From the NCBI GenBank assembly GCA_002345925.1, contig DDWM01000059.1, positions 1 to 46,841 of the forward strand: a stretch of DNA of 46,841 bases. Direction: 5' to 3'. This document shows, one piece after another, positions 26,330 through 35,812 of the stretch. Numbering within the stretch: the stretch's first letter is position 1; every line of letters starts with the position of its first letter. This DNA comes from Actinobacteria bacterium UBA2286 (GTDB taxonomy: Bacteria > Actinomycetota > Coriobacteriia > Anaerosomatales > Anaerosomataceae). The position numbers and the translations under genes are program-made. The notes beneath the pieces were generated by a model that did not search any database, was not told where the DNA came from, and saw nothing but the letters and a program-made list of their open reading frames with translations.

Positions 26330-27448
26330 ATGAGCCCGTTTCGCCACAGCACGTTTCTCTTCGTCACCAGCCGCTCATCTGACACGCTGGGTCGTGTTGA
26401 GCGCCGCTGGTTGAGGGTGATGGCTGCCCTGCTCGAGGGGGGCGCTACTGTCATGCTCATCTGTACACCCAAGGCGGCACTCGAGAACCCCGCACGCGCG
26501 CTTGGCGTCACCATCGCCCCGTATAAGCTCGATAAGTTCAACCTTGTGCGCACTCGCTCCCGCCTGCGCAAGTATCTAAAGCGCTACCGACCGGTTGTCG
26601 CGCACTCCACGGGCTACGAGGCCGACGTCTTGCTCCGCTGGGCAGCCAAGGGGCTTCCGGTGGGCGTGTCCAGCTCGGCGCTGTGTGGCTCATGGCCCCC
26701 AAAGGGCATCGGCCCATTCGGAACCTGGGTGCGGCGTCGCCTTGATCGCGACTCCCTGTCTCGCGTCGACGCGTTCTTTGTCGATTGCGAGGAGCTTGCC
26801 GACGGGCTTGAGGCCGCCGGCCTTCCCTCCGAGCGCATCACCCTCGACCCTCCCGGTGTGCTTCTGTCGCGCGTTGCCAAAGAGGCGACCGCCCCGTTCG
26901 AGCGCCCGTCCGGCACTCCGCTCGTCGGCTATGCCGGATCACTGGAGCACAGCCGAGGTCTTCTCGTGCTTGCTGCAGCCGCACCCGTCCTGCGTTCGGT
27001 GTACCCAGACATCCGCGTCGTGATCGCGGGGGAGGGACCCGCACGCGCCCGGCTGCTTCCGGCCGGCGCCGACGGCCGCATCGACCTTCTCGGCAGGGTT
27101 GAGAGTGTGCCTGCGATGCTCTCCGCGTTGGACGTTTGTGTGTTCCCGGTATCCGTTGGCGGTACGCCGACATCGCTTCTGGAGGCGGCGGCTCTCGGCA
27201 AGCCTATCGTGGCGTCAGCGGTTCACGGCATCGCCGACTTATTCGAGGACGGTGAGGAGATCTCGCTGGTCCCGCCCGGAGAAGCCTCGATCCTTGCCGA
27301 GGCTATCTTGGCACTGCTTGCCGACCCTGCGCGGGCCTCCGCGATGGGAAGCAGAGCCAGGCTGCGCGCCATCGACCAGTACTCCTCGACAGCGGCGGTC
27401 GAGCGGCATTTGGCCGTCTACCGGAAGCTTGCGGCCGCACTGAGGTGA
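26330..27448 (+). CDS. Family 4 glycosyltransferase with altered EX7E motif
   Basis: The 372-residue GT-B protein has an N-terminal acceptor domain (FLFVTSRSSDTLGRVERRWL) and a C-terminal donor domain with GYAGSLEHSRGLLVL and VVIAGEGPAR. The usual EX7E motif reads GGTPTSLLEAAALGKPIVAS: the second Glu is present, but the first is replaced by Gly. Some GT4 subgroups share this, so it may still be active. It has its own promoter region and stands apart from the preceding run. Its stop lies 8 bases from the convergent manC stop, with no terminator between them. Confidence 0.82.
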   Translation: MSPFRHSTFLFVTSRSSDTLGRVERRWLRVMAALLEGGATVMLICTPKAALENPARALGVTIAPYKLDKFNLVRTRSRLRKYLKRYRPVVAHSTGYEADVLLRWAAKGLPVGVSSSALCGSWPPKGIGPFGTWVRRRLDRDSLSRVDAFFVDCEELADGLEAAGLPSERITLDPPGVLLSRVAKEATAPFERPSGTPLVGYAGSLEHSRGLLVLAAAAPVLRSVYPDIRVVIAGEGPARARLLPAGADGRIDLLGRVESVPAMLSALDVCVFPVSVGGTPTSLLEAAALGKPIVASAVHGIADLFEDGEEISLVPPGEASILAEAILALLADPARASAMGSRARLRAIDQYSSTAAVERHLAVYRKLAAALR

Positions 27449-27456
27449 GCGAGGGG

Positions 27457-28944
27457 CTAGCGCGACCAGTCGTCTTCGTAGCGCACGATATCGTCTTCGC
27501 CCAGATAGTCTCCTACGGCGACTTCGACGATGCGCAGCGGCACGGCTCCGGCATTCTCGAGACGATGCACTGAGCCAAGCGGGATGTAGCCAGACTCGCC
27601 TGTAGACAGAGTGAGCGTCGCGTCGTCGATGGTCACGAGTGCCGTGCCCTCGACCACGATCCAATGCTCGCTTCTGTGCCCGTGGCTCTGCAGGGATAGG
27701 CGATGTCCAGGGAGCACGTCAATCGTTTTCACCTGGAAACTGTCGCCCTTGACGAGCATCGTCCATGACCCCCACGGCCTCAGAGACGAGCGTGATTCAA
27801 CGACCTCCCGAGCCCCCATAACGCGGAGCGCGTCCACGATGAGTCGCACATCCTGAGCGCGGTCTTTTGAGGCAACGAGAGTGGCGTCTGCCGTATCGAC
27901 AACGATCATGTCCTTCAGGCCGAGGGTGGCCACAAGACGATCCGCCGAGTAGACGATCGAGTCGTGTGAATCAACATCTACGACATTGCCGGAGAGTGTG
28001 TTGCCACGTTCATCGGAGTCAGCCACCGACTCCAGTGCCAGCAGCGAGCCCACATCGGACCAGGTGAGATCAGCGGGGACGACAGCCACGCGCCCCGATA
28101 CTTCAAGCGCCGCCTTGTCGAATGGCACCGACGGCAGCGACGCAAACAGCGCACGAGCCTCGTCCGTGGTCCAGGTCGACGGCGCCGAAGCCGCGACCAC
28201 GCCGGCGGTCTGGGCTATCTTCGCCGAGCCGGAAGACGCCTCCGTGGCAGCCTTCTCGCCTGCAAGTGTGAGTTCGCGCAGCACGGCATCCGCACGCGCT
28301 ACGAGCATCCCTGAATTCCAGAGGTACTCGCCGGTGTCCAGGAATGCCTCGGCGGTTTCCTTGTCCGGCTTTTCCACGAACTCGACGACTTCGTGGCCAA
28401 GCACGTTTTCCTCGGCATGTCCGGGGATGGGGGAGCCCATGCGGATGTAGCCGTAACCGGTCTCCGGATACGACGGCGTCAGGCCGAGGGTGACCAGTCG
28501 GCCCTCGGCGGCAAGTCCGGCTGCGACGCGCATCGTGCGCTCCCAGCGCTCGCCATCTTCGAGTAGGTGGTCCGAGGGGAGCACGACCATGATGGCGTCC
28601 GGGTCGATCCGCACCAGGTACGCCGCTGCAAGCGCGATCGCGGCTGCGGTGTTGCGAGGTGTCGGCTCGGCCAGGTAGTCGACTGCGAGACCTTTGATCT
28701 CGGCTTGCGACTTGAGATGGTTGCGAAGCTCGTCGAGAAGGCGCTCGTTCGTGAGGACGTGGATGCCGCTGTCGTCGACCATGGTCGAGACGCGCATGAC
28801 AGCACGTGTAATCAAGCTTACGCCGCCGAAGATGCTAACGAACTGCTTCGGCGCAAGCTCACGCGAAAGTGGCCAGAATCGTGTGCCGCTACCGCCCGCG
28901 AGGACGATGGCGTGCAGATGTGGGATGTGCGGTGTCGTATTCAT
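27457..28944 (-). CDS. manC: Bifunctional mannose-1-phosphate guanylyltransferase/mannose-6-phosphate isomerase
   Basis: The 495-residue protein has the nucleotidyltransferase domain first (VLAGGSGTRFWPLSRELAPK, VEFVEKPD near the middle) and a C-terminal cupin of the type II phosphomannose isomerase: RPWGSWTMLVKGD, QSHGHRSEHWIVVEGTA, IPLGSVHRLEN with its metal-binding His and Glu. It makes GDP-mannose from mannose-1-phosphate, and probably isomerises fructose-6-phosphate too. Start ATG 28944 is preferred over the longest frame because a TATACT -10 lies 6-11 bases before it, implying a leaderless message. It is divergent from the phosphohexomutase that supplies its substrate. Confidence 0.93.
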   Translation of the reverse strand: MNTTPHIPHLHAIVLAGGSGTRFWPLSRELAPKQFVSIFGGVSLITRAVMRVSTMVDDSGIHVLTNERLLDELRNHLKSQAEIKGLAVDYLAEPTPRNTAAAIALAAAYLVRIDPDAIMVVLPSDHLLEDGERWERTMRVAAGLAAEGRLVTLGLTPSYPETGYGYIRMGSPIPGHAEENVLGHEVVEFVEKPDKETAEAFLDTGEYLWNSGMLVARADAVLRELTLAGEKAATEASSGSAKIAQTAGVVAASAPSTWTTDEARALFASLPSVPFDKAALEVSGRVAVVPADLTWSDVGSLLALESVADSDERGNTLSGNVVDVDSHDSIVYSADRLVATLGLKDMIVVDTADATLVASKDRAQDVRLIVDALRVMGAREVVESRSSLRPWGSWTMLVKGDSFQVKTIDVLPGHRLSLQSHGHRSEHWIVVEGTALVTIDDATLTLSTGESGYIPLGSVHRLENAGAVPLRIVEVAVGDYLGEDDIVRYEDDWSR

Positions 28945-28950
28945 TCGGAC

Positions 28951-28956
28951 AGTATA
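28951..28956 (-). promoter_or_regulatory. Putative -10 element for manC, leaderless arrangement
   Basis: On the minus strand the sequence reads GCTATACT, with the -10 hexamer ending 6 bases before the manC ATG at 28944. Transcription would begin at or within a base or two of the start codon. No strong -35 and no ribosome binding site are visible. Confidence 0.45.
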
Positions 28957-29080
28957 GCGTTTGCGGAATGCACAGCCATATAGGCTCGCAGTACCGCCAA
29001 CACCCATCTTGCGGCACAATGTAGACGACTAGTCGAACCCCGCGCGGCTCACGCCTCGCGCATCCTAAGGAGAGCGTCTC

Positions 29081-30478
29081 ATGGCCTCCACAAACGAGAT
29101 CCACTTCGGCACCGACGGCTGGCGCGCCGTCATCGGCGACGACTTCACGTACGCGAATCTCCGTCGCGTTGCCGACGCAGCCGCGCGCGTGTTCGCCGAG
29201 GACAACCCCGGCGGTCTCATAATCGTCGGTTTCGATACGCGTTTTGAGGCTGGAAGTTTCGCCGCCGCCGCGGCCGAGGTCATCGCCTCGCATGGCCTGC
29301 GCGTGAAGGTCTCGGACCGCTATCTGCCCACGCCCGCACTCTGCCTGTCGGTCGCGCATGACGAAGATGCCGTCGGCGGCGTCATGCTCACCGCGAGCCA
29401 CAACCCCGCGCCCTACCTCGGCTTCAAGCTGCGCATGCAAGACGGCGGCGCGAGCCCCGTCTCATTCACACAGCGCGTTGAGGCCGCACTACTGCCCGAG
29501 GAGCCCTCGGCGCGCGGCGAGTACGAAGTCGTCGACCTCGTCGGCCCGTACCTCGAGGCACTTCGCAGCTTCGTCGACGCCGACGCGATCGGCGCATCCG
29601 GTCTACACGTGGCAGTCGATCCGCTCTACGGCGCAGGTCAGGGCTACCTTGCCGAGACACTCCGCTCCTTCGGCGTGACCGTCACCGAGATCCACGGTGA
29701 GGCCAACCCGAGCTTCGGCGGATTGCATCCCGAGCCTATCCCGCCGCACATCAACGAGGTCAGCGAGCTCGTGAAGCGCGAGGGCCTCGACGCCGCATTC
29801 ATAACCGACGGCGACGCTGACCGCATCGGCGCGGCTGATCGCAACGGCAACTTCGTGAACCCGCATCGCATCATCGCGCTCGTCGCCCGTCACCTCGTGG
29901 AGGACCGCGGGATGACCGGCCGCATCGTCAAGACGCTCTCCACAAGCGTTCTCGTCGACCGACTCGCGTCGCATCTCGGCCTTGAGGTCACGACCACGCC
30001 GGTCGGCTTCAAGTGGATTTACGAAGAGATGGTCAAGGGCGGCGTACTGCTCGGCGGAGAAGAGTCCGGTGGAATCGGCATCCCGGCGCACGTGCGTGAG
30101 CGCGACGGCCTGCTTATGGCGCTGCTGCTCGCCGAGATGATGGGCCAGCGCGGTCAGGGTCTGGGCGAGCTTGTTGACGACCTGCTCGCCGTCACCGGCC
30201 CCATGGAGTACAGCCGCGTCGACCTCAAGCTGGACGCATCCACCGTGGCCGCATTCGTCGCCAGCATGCCGACGCTTGCGCCGGCAACGCTCGCCGGCCT
30301 TGAGGTCCGTGAGGTCATCCGGGCCGACGGTATCAAGTTCTTGCTTCCCGACGATGCGTGGCTCTTGCTGCGCACTTCGGGCACAGAGCCGCTGGTTCGC
30401 ATCTACGCCGAGGCCTCCTCGGCAGGCGTGGTCGATGATTTGCTAGCCGAGGGTCGTACGCTCGCGACGGGCGTCTGA
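29081..30478 (+). CDS. Phosphoglucomutase/phosphomannomutase (alpha-D-phosphohexomutase)
   Basis: The 465-residue enzyme shows all four family motifs in order: phosphoserine S106 in TASHNPAPYLGFK, Mg-binding TDGDADRIG from about residue 242, sugar-binding GGEESGGIG, and phosphate-binding RTSGTEPLVRIY. It interconverts hexose-6- and hexose-1-phosphates. Beside manC it is best read as ManB supplying mannose-1-phosphate; it could equally supply glucose-1-phosphate to GalU and RfbF, since GEESGG does not separate the two. ATG 29081 has AAGGAG upstream. Confidence 0.92.
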   Translation: MASTNEIHFGTDGWRAVIGDDFTYANLRRVADAAARVFAEDNPGGLIIVGFDTRFEAGSFAAAAAEVIASHGLRVKVSDRYLPTPALCLSVAHDEDAVGGVMLTASHNPAPYLGFKLRMQDGGASPVSFTQRVEAALLPEEPSARGEYEVVDLVGPYLEALRSFVDADAIGASGLHVAVDPLYGAGQGYLAETLRSFGVTVTEIHGEANPSFGGLHPEPIPPHINEVSELVKREGLDAAFITDGDADRIGAADRNGNFVNPHRIIALVARHLVEDRGMTGRIVKTLSTSVLVDRLASHLGLEVTTTPVGFKWIYEEMVKGGVLLGGEESGGIGIPAHVRERDGLLMALLLAEMMGQRGQGLGELVDDLLAVTGPMEYSRVDLKLDASTVAAFVASMPTLAPATLAGLEVREVIRADGIKFLLPDDAWLLLRTSGTEPLVRIYAEASSAGVVDDLLAEGRTLATGV

Positions 30479-30509
30479 TTACGTGCCAACCCCGGAGGCG
30501 GACGTACGC

Positions 30510-31640
30510 ATGCGCGTGACGATGCTCAACAAGTATTACCCTCCGCATCTCGGCGGCATCGAGTATCACGTTCGCGACCTTGCGACCGCGCTCGCGGCCA
30601 GGGGTCACGGAGTGCGCGCGATCGTCGCCAATGAGGGTCCGGACGCTGTCACAGAGACGCTGGGCGGCGTCGACGTCACCCGGCTTGGTCGCTCGTTCGC
30701 GATCTCCTCGGCTCCGGTGGCGTTCGGCATGGCCGCCGCGCTGCGTGCCGAGGCGACCCGCCCTGAGCCCGCCGACATCTTGCACCTGCACGCGCCGTAT
30801 CCGTGGGGCGAACTCGAGTGGCTCCGGGCAAAGCCCGGCCTGCCGTCGGTGCTCACGTATCACAGCGACATCGTGCGCCAGCGCCTCATGCTCAGAGGGT
30901 ACGCGCCGTTCCTGCGCCGCGTCCTCGATCGCGTCGATCTCGTGATCGCATCAAGTCCCGACATGGTCGAGCACAGCCCGTTCCTCGCCCCCATCGCCGA
31001 GAAGTGCCGCGTTGTCCCGTTCGGCATCGACGTGGATGCCTTCGCCGAGACACCCGCGATCCTGGAGCGCGCCGCGACGCTGAAGGCATCGCATACGCGG
31101 CCGATCGTGCTCTTTGTCGGTCGTCTCATCTACTACAAGGGTGCCGACGTCCTCGTCCGCGCGATGGCCGGGGTCGACGCCGATCTCGTGCTCGTAGGTA
31201 ACGGCCCGCTTCGCGCGGAGCTAGAGCAGCTGGCTGCGTCTCTCGGCATAGCTGACCGCGTGACCTTCGCCGAGCCGCTCGGCTTCGACGACCTTGTGGC
31301 GTGGTATCACGCCGCTGACGTCTTCTGCCTGCCAAGCGTCGCGCGTTCCGAGGCATTCGGACTCGTGCAGTTGGAAGCGCATGCATCGGGTACGCCAGTC
31401 ATCTCCACCCGCCTCACCACAGGCGTCCCGTTCGTGAATCCCGACGGCGTGACCGGGCTCACGGTCCCGCCCGGCGACGCCGCTGCTCTTACGGTCGCAC
31501 TCCGCACTCTCACGGAAGACGCCGGGCTAAGGCAGCGCCTCGGGCAGCAGGCGCTTGACCGAGCTCGCTCGCAGTTCACGATTCCGCGCATGATAGACGA
31601 CACACTAGCCGTTTACGCCGAGGCAAGAGGGGTCGCCTGA
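30510..31640 (+). CDS. Family 4 glycosyltransferase
   Basis: The 376-residue GT-B protein begins MRVTMLNKYYPPHLGGIEYH, a start typical of GT4 enzymes that work early on polyprenyl-linked glycans, followed by LTYHSDIVRQ. The donor site has VLFVGRLIYYKGADVLVRAM and an intact EX7E in RSEAFGLVQLEAHASGTPVI. I start it at ATG 30510, behind GGAGG 12 bases upstream; the GTG at 30483 is possible. Its stop overlaps by one base with the ATG of the sugar-1-phosphate transferase, so it may add the second sugar. Confidence 0.87.
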   Translation: MRVTMLNKYYPPHLGGIEYHVRDLATALAARGHGVRAIVANEGPDAVTETLGGVDVTRLGRSFAISSAPVAFGMAAALRAEATRPEPADILHLHAPYPWGELEWLRAKPGLPSVLTYHSDIVRQRLMLRGYAPFLRRVLDRVDLVIASSPDMVEHSPFLAPIAEKCRVVPFGIDVDAFAETPAILERAATLKASHTRPIVLFVGRLIYYKGADVLVRAMAGVDADLVLVGNGPLRAELEQLAASLGIADRVTFAEPLGFDDLVAWYHAADVFCLPSVARSEAFGLVQLEAHASGTPVISTRLTTGVPFVNPDGVTGLTVPPGDAAALTVALRTLTEDAGLRQRLGQQALDRARSQFTIPRMIDDTLAVYAEARGVA

Positions 31641-33025
31641 TGTCCAGAGGTAGATTCATCACGCTCTCTCTGTTGTTGGACGCACTGGCCGTGAACGCGT
31701 GCTTCGTCGGTGCGTTCTTCCTCAAGTTCATCGTCATCGATCATCAGGGCACTCTGCCTGTGTTCAACTACAGCGCGTACACCGCGCTCTGGCCGCTTAT
31801 CACGGTCGTGTATCTCGGCGCAGGGTACATTTATGGCCTGTACGAACCGGAGCGCACCGAGGATTCTTGGGCGCTCACACAGGCAGTGTTCCGCTCGGCG
31901 ACACTGGGCATCCTTCTTACCACGGCCGCAGCGTTCTTCCTCGGCCCGGAGTTCTTCTCCTTCAGCCGTCTCGTGATCGTCATCGCGTGGGTCGTCCAGT
32001 TGATCGTCTTGGTCGGGTGGCGTCTGGCAGTGCTCCGCATCACGCCGATCCGGTGGCCTGACCAGCACGTACTCATCGTGGGAACCGGCGATATGGCAGT
32101 CGAGCTCGCGTCCGAATTCACTCGGCGCTCGTACTGGGGCTATCGGGTCGTCGGTTTTCTTCGCAGAGACGGAGACCCGGCCCTGCCTGCAGACGTAGAG
32201 GCCGAGCATCCGCTCCTTGGGGGCATCACCGATGCCGCCCGAATCGTGGCGACCCAGCATATCGATCGCGTGATCGTCGCTTCGCCGGCGGCGTTGCGCG
32301 AGGTGATCGAGGAGCTGGCGCTCTCCGATGAGGCAGAGGTCCGCGTGGAGGTCATTCCCGACCTGTACGAGATCTTCATCGGCACCGTTGACAGCACCGT
32401 CAGCGACATTCCTCTCATGCAGATCACTCACACCGCGACTCCCGGGTGGTTTATCGTTCTCAAGCGCGCGATCGATGTTTTCGCGGCGCTCGTGTTCATC
32501 ATCGTCTTGTCTCCCGTGTTCGTGCTCGCCTCGGCAGGAATCTTGCTCACAATGGGCTGGCCGATACTCTTCACGCAGGAACGTGTCGGTAAAGGCCTTC
32601 GCGAGTTCCATGTCCTGAAGTTCCGCACTATGGTCAAGGATGCCGAGGCGCTCTCGGGACCGGTTCTTGCCGAGCAAGACGATCCTCGAATCACGGCCCT
32701 CGGGCGCTTCCTTCGGCATTACCGCATCGATGAGCTTCCGCAGCTCATGAACATCGTGCGTGGGCACATGAGTTTTGTCGGCCCGAGGCCTGAGCGACAG
32801 TTCTTCGTTGAGCGCCATCTGCGCGAGATTCCCGGCTACCGGGAGCGCTTCAGGATCAAGCCGGGGGTGACCGGTCTGGCTCAGGTGAGTGGCACTTATG
32901 CCACGACTCCTGAACGTAAACTGAAGTACGACCTCATTTATATGTATCATCAGAGTTTGCTCATGGATGTACAGATCCTCGTTGAGACGGTCAGGGTAGT
33001 GCTGACCGGACGAGGAGCCCGATAG
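31640..33025 (+). CDS. Polyprenyl-phosphate sugar-1-phosphate transferase (WbaP/WcaJ-type initiating enzyme)
   Basis: The 461-residue protein has four to five N-terminal helices, a cytosolic Rossmann-like domain (VLIVGTGDMAVELASEF), a fifth hydrophobic segment, and the catalytic bacterial sugar-transferase domain: LKRAIDVFAALVFI, FTQERVGKG, FHVLKFRTM, RRYRIDELPQL-type HYRIDELPQLMNIV and SFVGPRPER. It transfers a sugar-1-phosphate from a nucleotide sugar to undecaprenyl phosphate, starting each repeat unit. Galactose, glucose and other sugars are all possible substrates. It is coupled to the GT4 upstream and followed after 8 bases by the ligase/polymerase. Confidence 0.93.
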   Translation: MSRGRFITLSLLLDALAVNACFVGAFFLKFIVIDHQGTLPVFNYSAYTALWPLITVVYLGAGYIYGLYEPERTEDSWALTQAVFRSATLGILLTTAAAFFLGPEFFSFSRLVIVIAWVVQLIVLVGWRLAVLRITPIRWPDQHVLIVGTGDMAVELASEFTRRSYWGYRVVGFLRRDGDPALPADVEAEHPLLGGITDAARIVATQHIDRVIVASPAALREVIEELALSDEAEVRVEVIPDLYEIFIGTVDSTVSDIPLMQITHTATPGWFIVLKRAIDVFAALVFIIVLSPVFVLASAGILLTMGWPILFTQERVGKGLREFHVLKFRTMVKDAEALSGPVLAEQDDPRITALGRFLRHYRIDELPQLMNIVRGHMSFVGPRPERQFFVERHLREIPGYRERFRIKPGVTGLAQVSGTYATTPERKLKYDLIYMYHQSLLMDVQILVETVRVVLTGRGAR

Positions 33026-33033
33026 GAGGACGC

Positions 33034-35154
33034 GTGGCCAAGAAGAAGAAGAAAGCGTCGCAGCCCGCAGCGGCGCAGCCTGTTTCGACACGGGCGCCCA
33101 TGAGCAATACCGATCGAATCGTTTGGGTGTGTCTACATCTGCTTGTCTTTCTGATTCCGATCGCTATGTCGAACACGAGTATCTGGGGCGGCAACGGTCT
33201 GCCCTTCACATACGACCAGTTCGATATCGTGAAGATCTTCTTGCAGCGCGCCATCATGCTGGTCGCTGCGGGAGCCTGGAGCTGGGGACTGCTTACCAAG
33301 GGTGGGCGCGTACGCACCACTAAGGTCGAGTGGCTGATCCTCGCGTTCCTGGCGTGGCTGGTCCTGACCTCGGCGCTCTCGATACATCCGGCAACGGCCA
33401 TCTTCGGCAAGTATCGCCGCTTTGAAGGTCTCATCTCGTTCGTCAACTACATGGTCGTGTTCTTCATGGCTTTGCAGGTCGTTGACCGTCCATCTCGCAT
33501 TAGGTCGATCGCCCGAACGCTTCTCGCGGGAGGCGCGATCGTCGCTTTCTACGGTGTGTTGCAGTTCGCGGGTGCTGACCCTGCATCGTGGGGTGCTCTG
33601 CCGTTTGAGACCAACCGCGCGTTCTCGACCTTCGGAAACCCCGATCTGCTGGGCGGGTACCTGATCTTCCCGCTCGCCATTTCGCTAGGTCTGGCGCTCT
33701 CTTCCGAGAAGGTCTGGGGCCGCGTCGTCTACTGGAGCGGCTTCCTGCTGGTCGCGTTCTGCTGGCTGGTCGCGTTCGTGCGAGGCGCATGGATCGGCGG
33801 CACAGTCGCGCTTGCGATCATCGTCTTCGCGCTGATCTGGGCTAAGGTCAAGCTAACAGCCGTTGACTGGAGCTTCACCGGTGCGATCGCCGCGGTCTTT
33901 GGCGCCGTGACCGTCAAGAGCCTTACCTCACCGTCCGAGGTGACCAACGTTCTTGCTCGCATCACCTCCATCTTCGACTTCGGCGCCGGTAGCGCGCTCA
34001 CGCGATTCCAAATCTGGGAAGCCGCCTGGAATGCAATCAAGGCCCGACCGATCACGGGCTGGGGTGCCGATACGTTCCGGCTGCTCTTCCCGAAGTTCAA
34101 ACCTGAGGCGTATACGCAGACTGCCGGCTATCTCTCGGTAGCGGACAACGTCCACAACTACCCGCTGCAGCTTGCATCTGCTCTCGGCATCCCTGGGCTG
34201 TTCATGCTGTACGGGCTGTTCATCTGGGGACTCATCGTCTCGGCGCCACAGGTGTTCGCGCGGAGCAAGGGTGCAGAGCGGCTTGTTCTGGCGGCCTTCT
34301 GGGCTGCGGCGGTCGGCTATCTCATGCACCTGTTCTTTGGGCTGTCGGTGACGGGATCCACTGTGTTCCTGTGGCTCTCGATTGGAGTCCTGCTATCCCC
34401 GGGTGCCTCGGTTCGTGAGGTCAAGGCACCATCGTGGGGTGTGTACGCCGCCGCCGCGATCGTCGTCGTTTGCGCGATTCTCTTCGTTGGCAACGTGCGC
34501 TACATCGTTGCGGACAACTACTACCTCAAGGGTCGCGTTCTGGACTCAGGCGCGGCGCGAGTGGCTGATGTCGAGAAGGCAATCGAATACAACCCGTACA
34601 ACGACATGTATCGCTCGGAGCTTGGTATCGCATGGCAGGACATGTTCCTGACTGAGATCAACAAGGCCGCGGCGGGGGATGCAGCGGCCCAGCAATCGGC
34701 ACTTGAGTACTTCAAGAATGCCGAAGACGGGCTCCTGAAGGCTATAGACTACGTTCCGACGGAGTATGACAACTACGTATTCCTGGCCAATCTGTATAAC
34801 CAGGGTGGCTATTACTTCGACATCTCCTACGTCGACAAAGCTATCGCGATCGCCCAAAAAGGCATCGAGGTAGAACCGTTCGGCCCGGCCATACGCGTTC
34901 AGCTCGCGTTTGCGTACGCGAATCTCGGCCGATACGACGAAGCCATCGAGGTCTCTGAGCGTGCCATCGAGATGGACCCCAACTATCTCGAGGCTATCGC
35001 GTCGCTGGGGGATTCGTATCGGTTTGCAGGGAGGCTGGCCGACGCGAAGAATGCCTACGAACGGGCACTGGCTCTCGACCCCAGTCGCTCTGATGTTCAA
35101 CAGTCACTGGATGCGGTCGAGGCCAGTCTCACCGCAGCCGGTTCAGCACAGTAG
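33034..35154 (+). CDS. O-antigen ligase/polymerase-like membrane protein with C-terminal TPRs
   Basis: The 706-residue protein starts with a lysine-rich tail and about 12 helices to residue 490. It carries the family signature AFSTFGNPDLLGGYL in the first half and a periplasmic-loop-type motif VADNVHNYPLQLASALGIPG with its conserved His. From about residue 500 the protein is soluble, with TPR units best seen in AFAYANLGRYDEAIEVSERA and YRFAGRLADAKNAYERAL. The fold covers Wzy polymerases, WaaL ligases and protein O-glycosyltransferases, and TPR-fused members often attach glycans to protein. GTG 33034 has AGGAGG. It lies 16 bases before rex and so links the two halves of the window. Confidence 0.87.
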   Translation: MAKKKKKASQPAAAQPVSTRAPMSNTDRIVWVCLHLLVFLIPIAMSNTSIWGGNGLPFTYDQFDIVKIFLQRAIMLVAAGAWSWGLLTKGGRVRTTKVEWLILAFLAWLVLTSALSIHPATAIFGKYRRFEGLISFVNYMVVFFMALQVVDRPSRIRSIARTLLAGGAIVAFYGVLQFAGADPASWGALPFETNRAFSTFGNPDLLGGYLIFPLAISLGLALSSEKVWGRVVYWSGFLLVAFCWLVAFVRGAWIGGTVALAIIVFALIWAKVKLTAVDWSFTGAIAAVFGAVTVKSLTSPSEVTNVLARITSIFDFGAGSALTRFQIWEAAWNAIKARPITGWGADTFRLLFPKFKPEAYTQTAGYLSVADNVHNYPLQLASALGIPGLFMLYGLFIWGLIVSAPQVFARSKGAERLVLAAFWAAAVGYLMHLFFGLSVTGSTVFLWLSIGVLLSPGASVREVKAPSWGVYAAAAIVVVCAILFVGNVRYIVADNYYLKGRVLDSGAARVADVEKAIEYNPYNDMYRSELGIAWQDMFLTEINKAAAGDAAAQQSALEYFKNAEDGLLKAIDYVPTEYDNYVFLANLYNQGGYYFDISYVDKAIAIAQKGIEVEPFGPAIRVQLAFAYANLGRYDEAIEVSERAIEMDPNYLEAIASLGDSYRFAGRLADAKNAYERALALDPSRSDVQQSLDAVEASLTAAGSAQ

Positions 35155-35170
35155 TTAGGGAAGATGCATC

Positions 35171-35812
35171 GTGGAGCATGTTCAGATACCTCAGACCACC
35201 ATCCAGCGACTGCCAGCGTATCTGCGCTGCTTACTGCAGGCGCAGGCAGGCCAGATGCCGCTCGTGAACTCGAACTCCCTCGCGGAGATGTGCGGTACGA
35301 ATGCCGCTCAGGTTCGTAAGGACTTCTCGTATCTCGGCGAGCTAGGCACGCGGGGAATCGGCTACGACGTTGGTGAGCTCATCGGGCACATCTCACGTGT
35401 TCTCGGCATCGCCGAGCGGCGCCGAGCGGCGATCGTTGGATTCGGCAAGCTAGGCGGCGCGCTCCTGGGCTACAGCGGCTTCGGAGAGCGTGGGTTTGAG
35501 ATCGTGGCGGTATTCGACAACGACCGGGCAAAGGTCGGCACCACCGTCGATGGACTCACGGTTTCTAGTATGGATGACATTGAGCGCGTGCTGAAGGAGC
35601 TCGATGTTGAGATAGTGATCCTGGCCACGCCGGCTGCTGCCACGCAGAGCGCGGCTGACAAAGTTGTATCCGCAGGCGTCAAGGCTATACTTAACCTCGC
35701 GCCTGTTCTTCTGAACGTTCCTGAGGATATCGCTGTCAGGCAAGTCTGCCTGTCCACTGACCTTCAGATTCTGTCCTTTCATCTGGCACAAAGCGGCAAG
35801 GACGACCTATGA
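35171..35812 (+). CDS. rex: Redox-sensing transcriptional repressor Rex
   Basis: The 213-residue protein is full length. The N-terminal winged helix ends in the Rex signature QVRKDFSYLGELGTRGIGYD. The NAD(H) Rossmann domain has VGFGKLGGALLGY near residue 95 and VAVFDND, and a domain-swap helix closes the chain. Rex represses when NAD+ is high and releases DNA when NADH rises, typically controlling fermentative and respiratory genes. GTG 35171 has AGGGAAG upstream. Its stop overlaps the TPR gene start. Placed before cytochrome genes, it may control them; I could not find a clear Rex palindrome in the nearby gaps. Confidence 0.95.
   Translation: MEHVQIPQTTIQRLPAYLRCLLQAQAGQMPLVNSNSLAEMCGTNAAQVRKDFSYLGELGTRGIGYDVGELIGHISRVLGIAERRRAAIVGFGKLGGALLGYSGFGERGFEIVAVFDNDRAKVGTTVDGLTVSSMDDIERVLKELDVEIVILATPAAATQSAADKVVSAGVKAILNLAPVLLNVPEDIAVRQVCLSTDLQILSFHLAQSGKDDL

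Noticed and set aside
31613..33091. A 492-residue open frame on the minus strand
   Set aside because: It lies entirely opposite the sugar-1-phosphate transferase, is rich in charged low-complexity residues, and has no recognisable domain. It is a high-GC shadow of the real gene.
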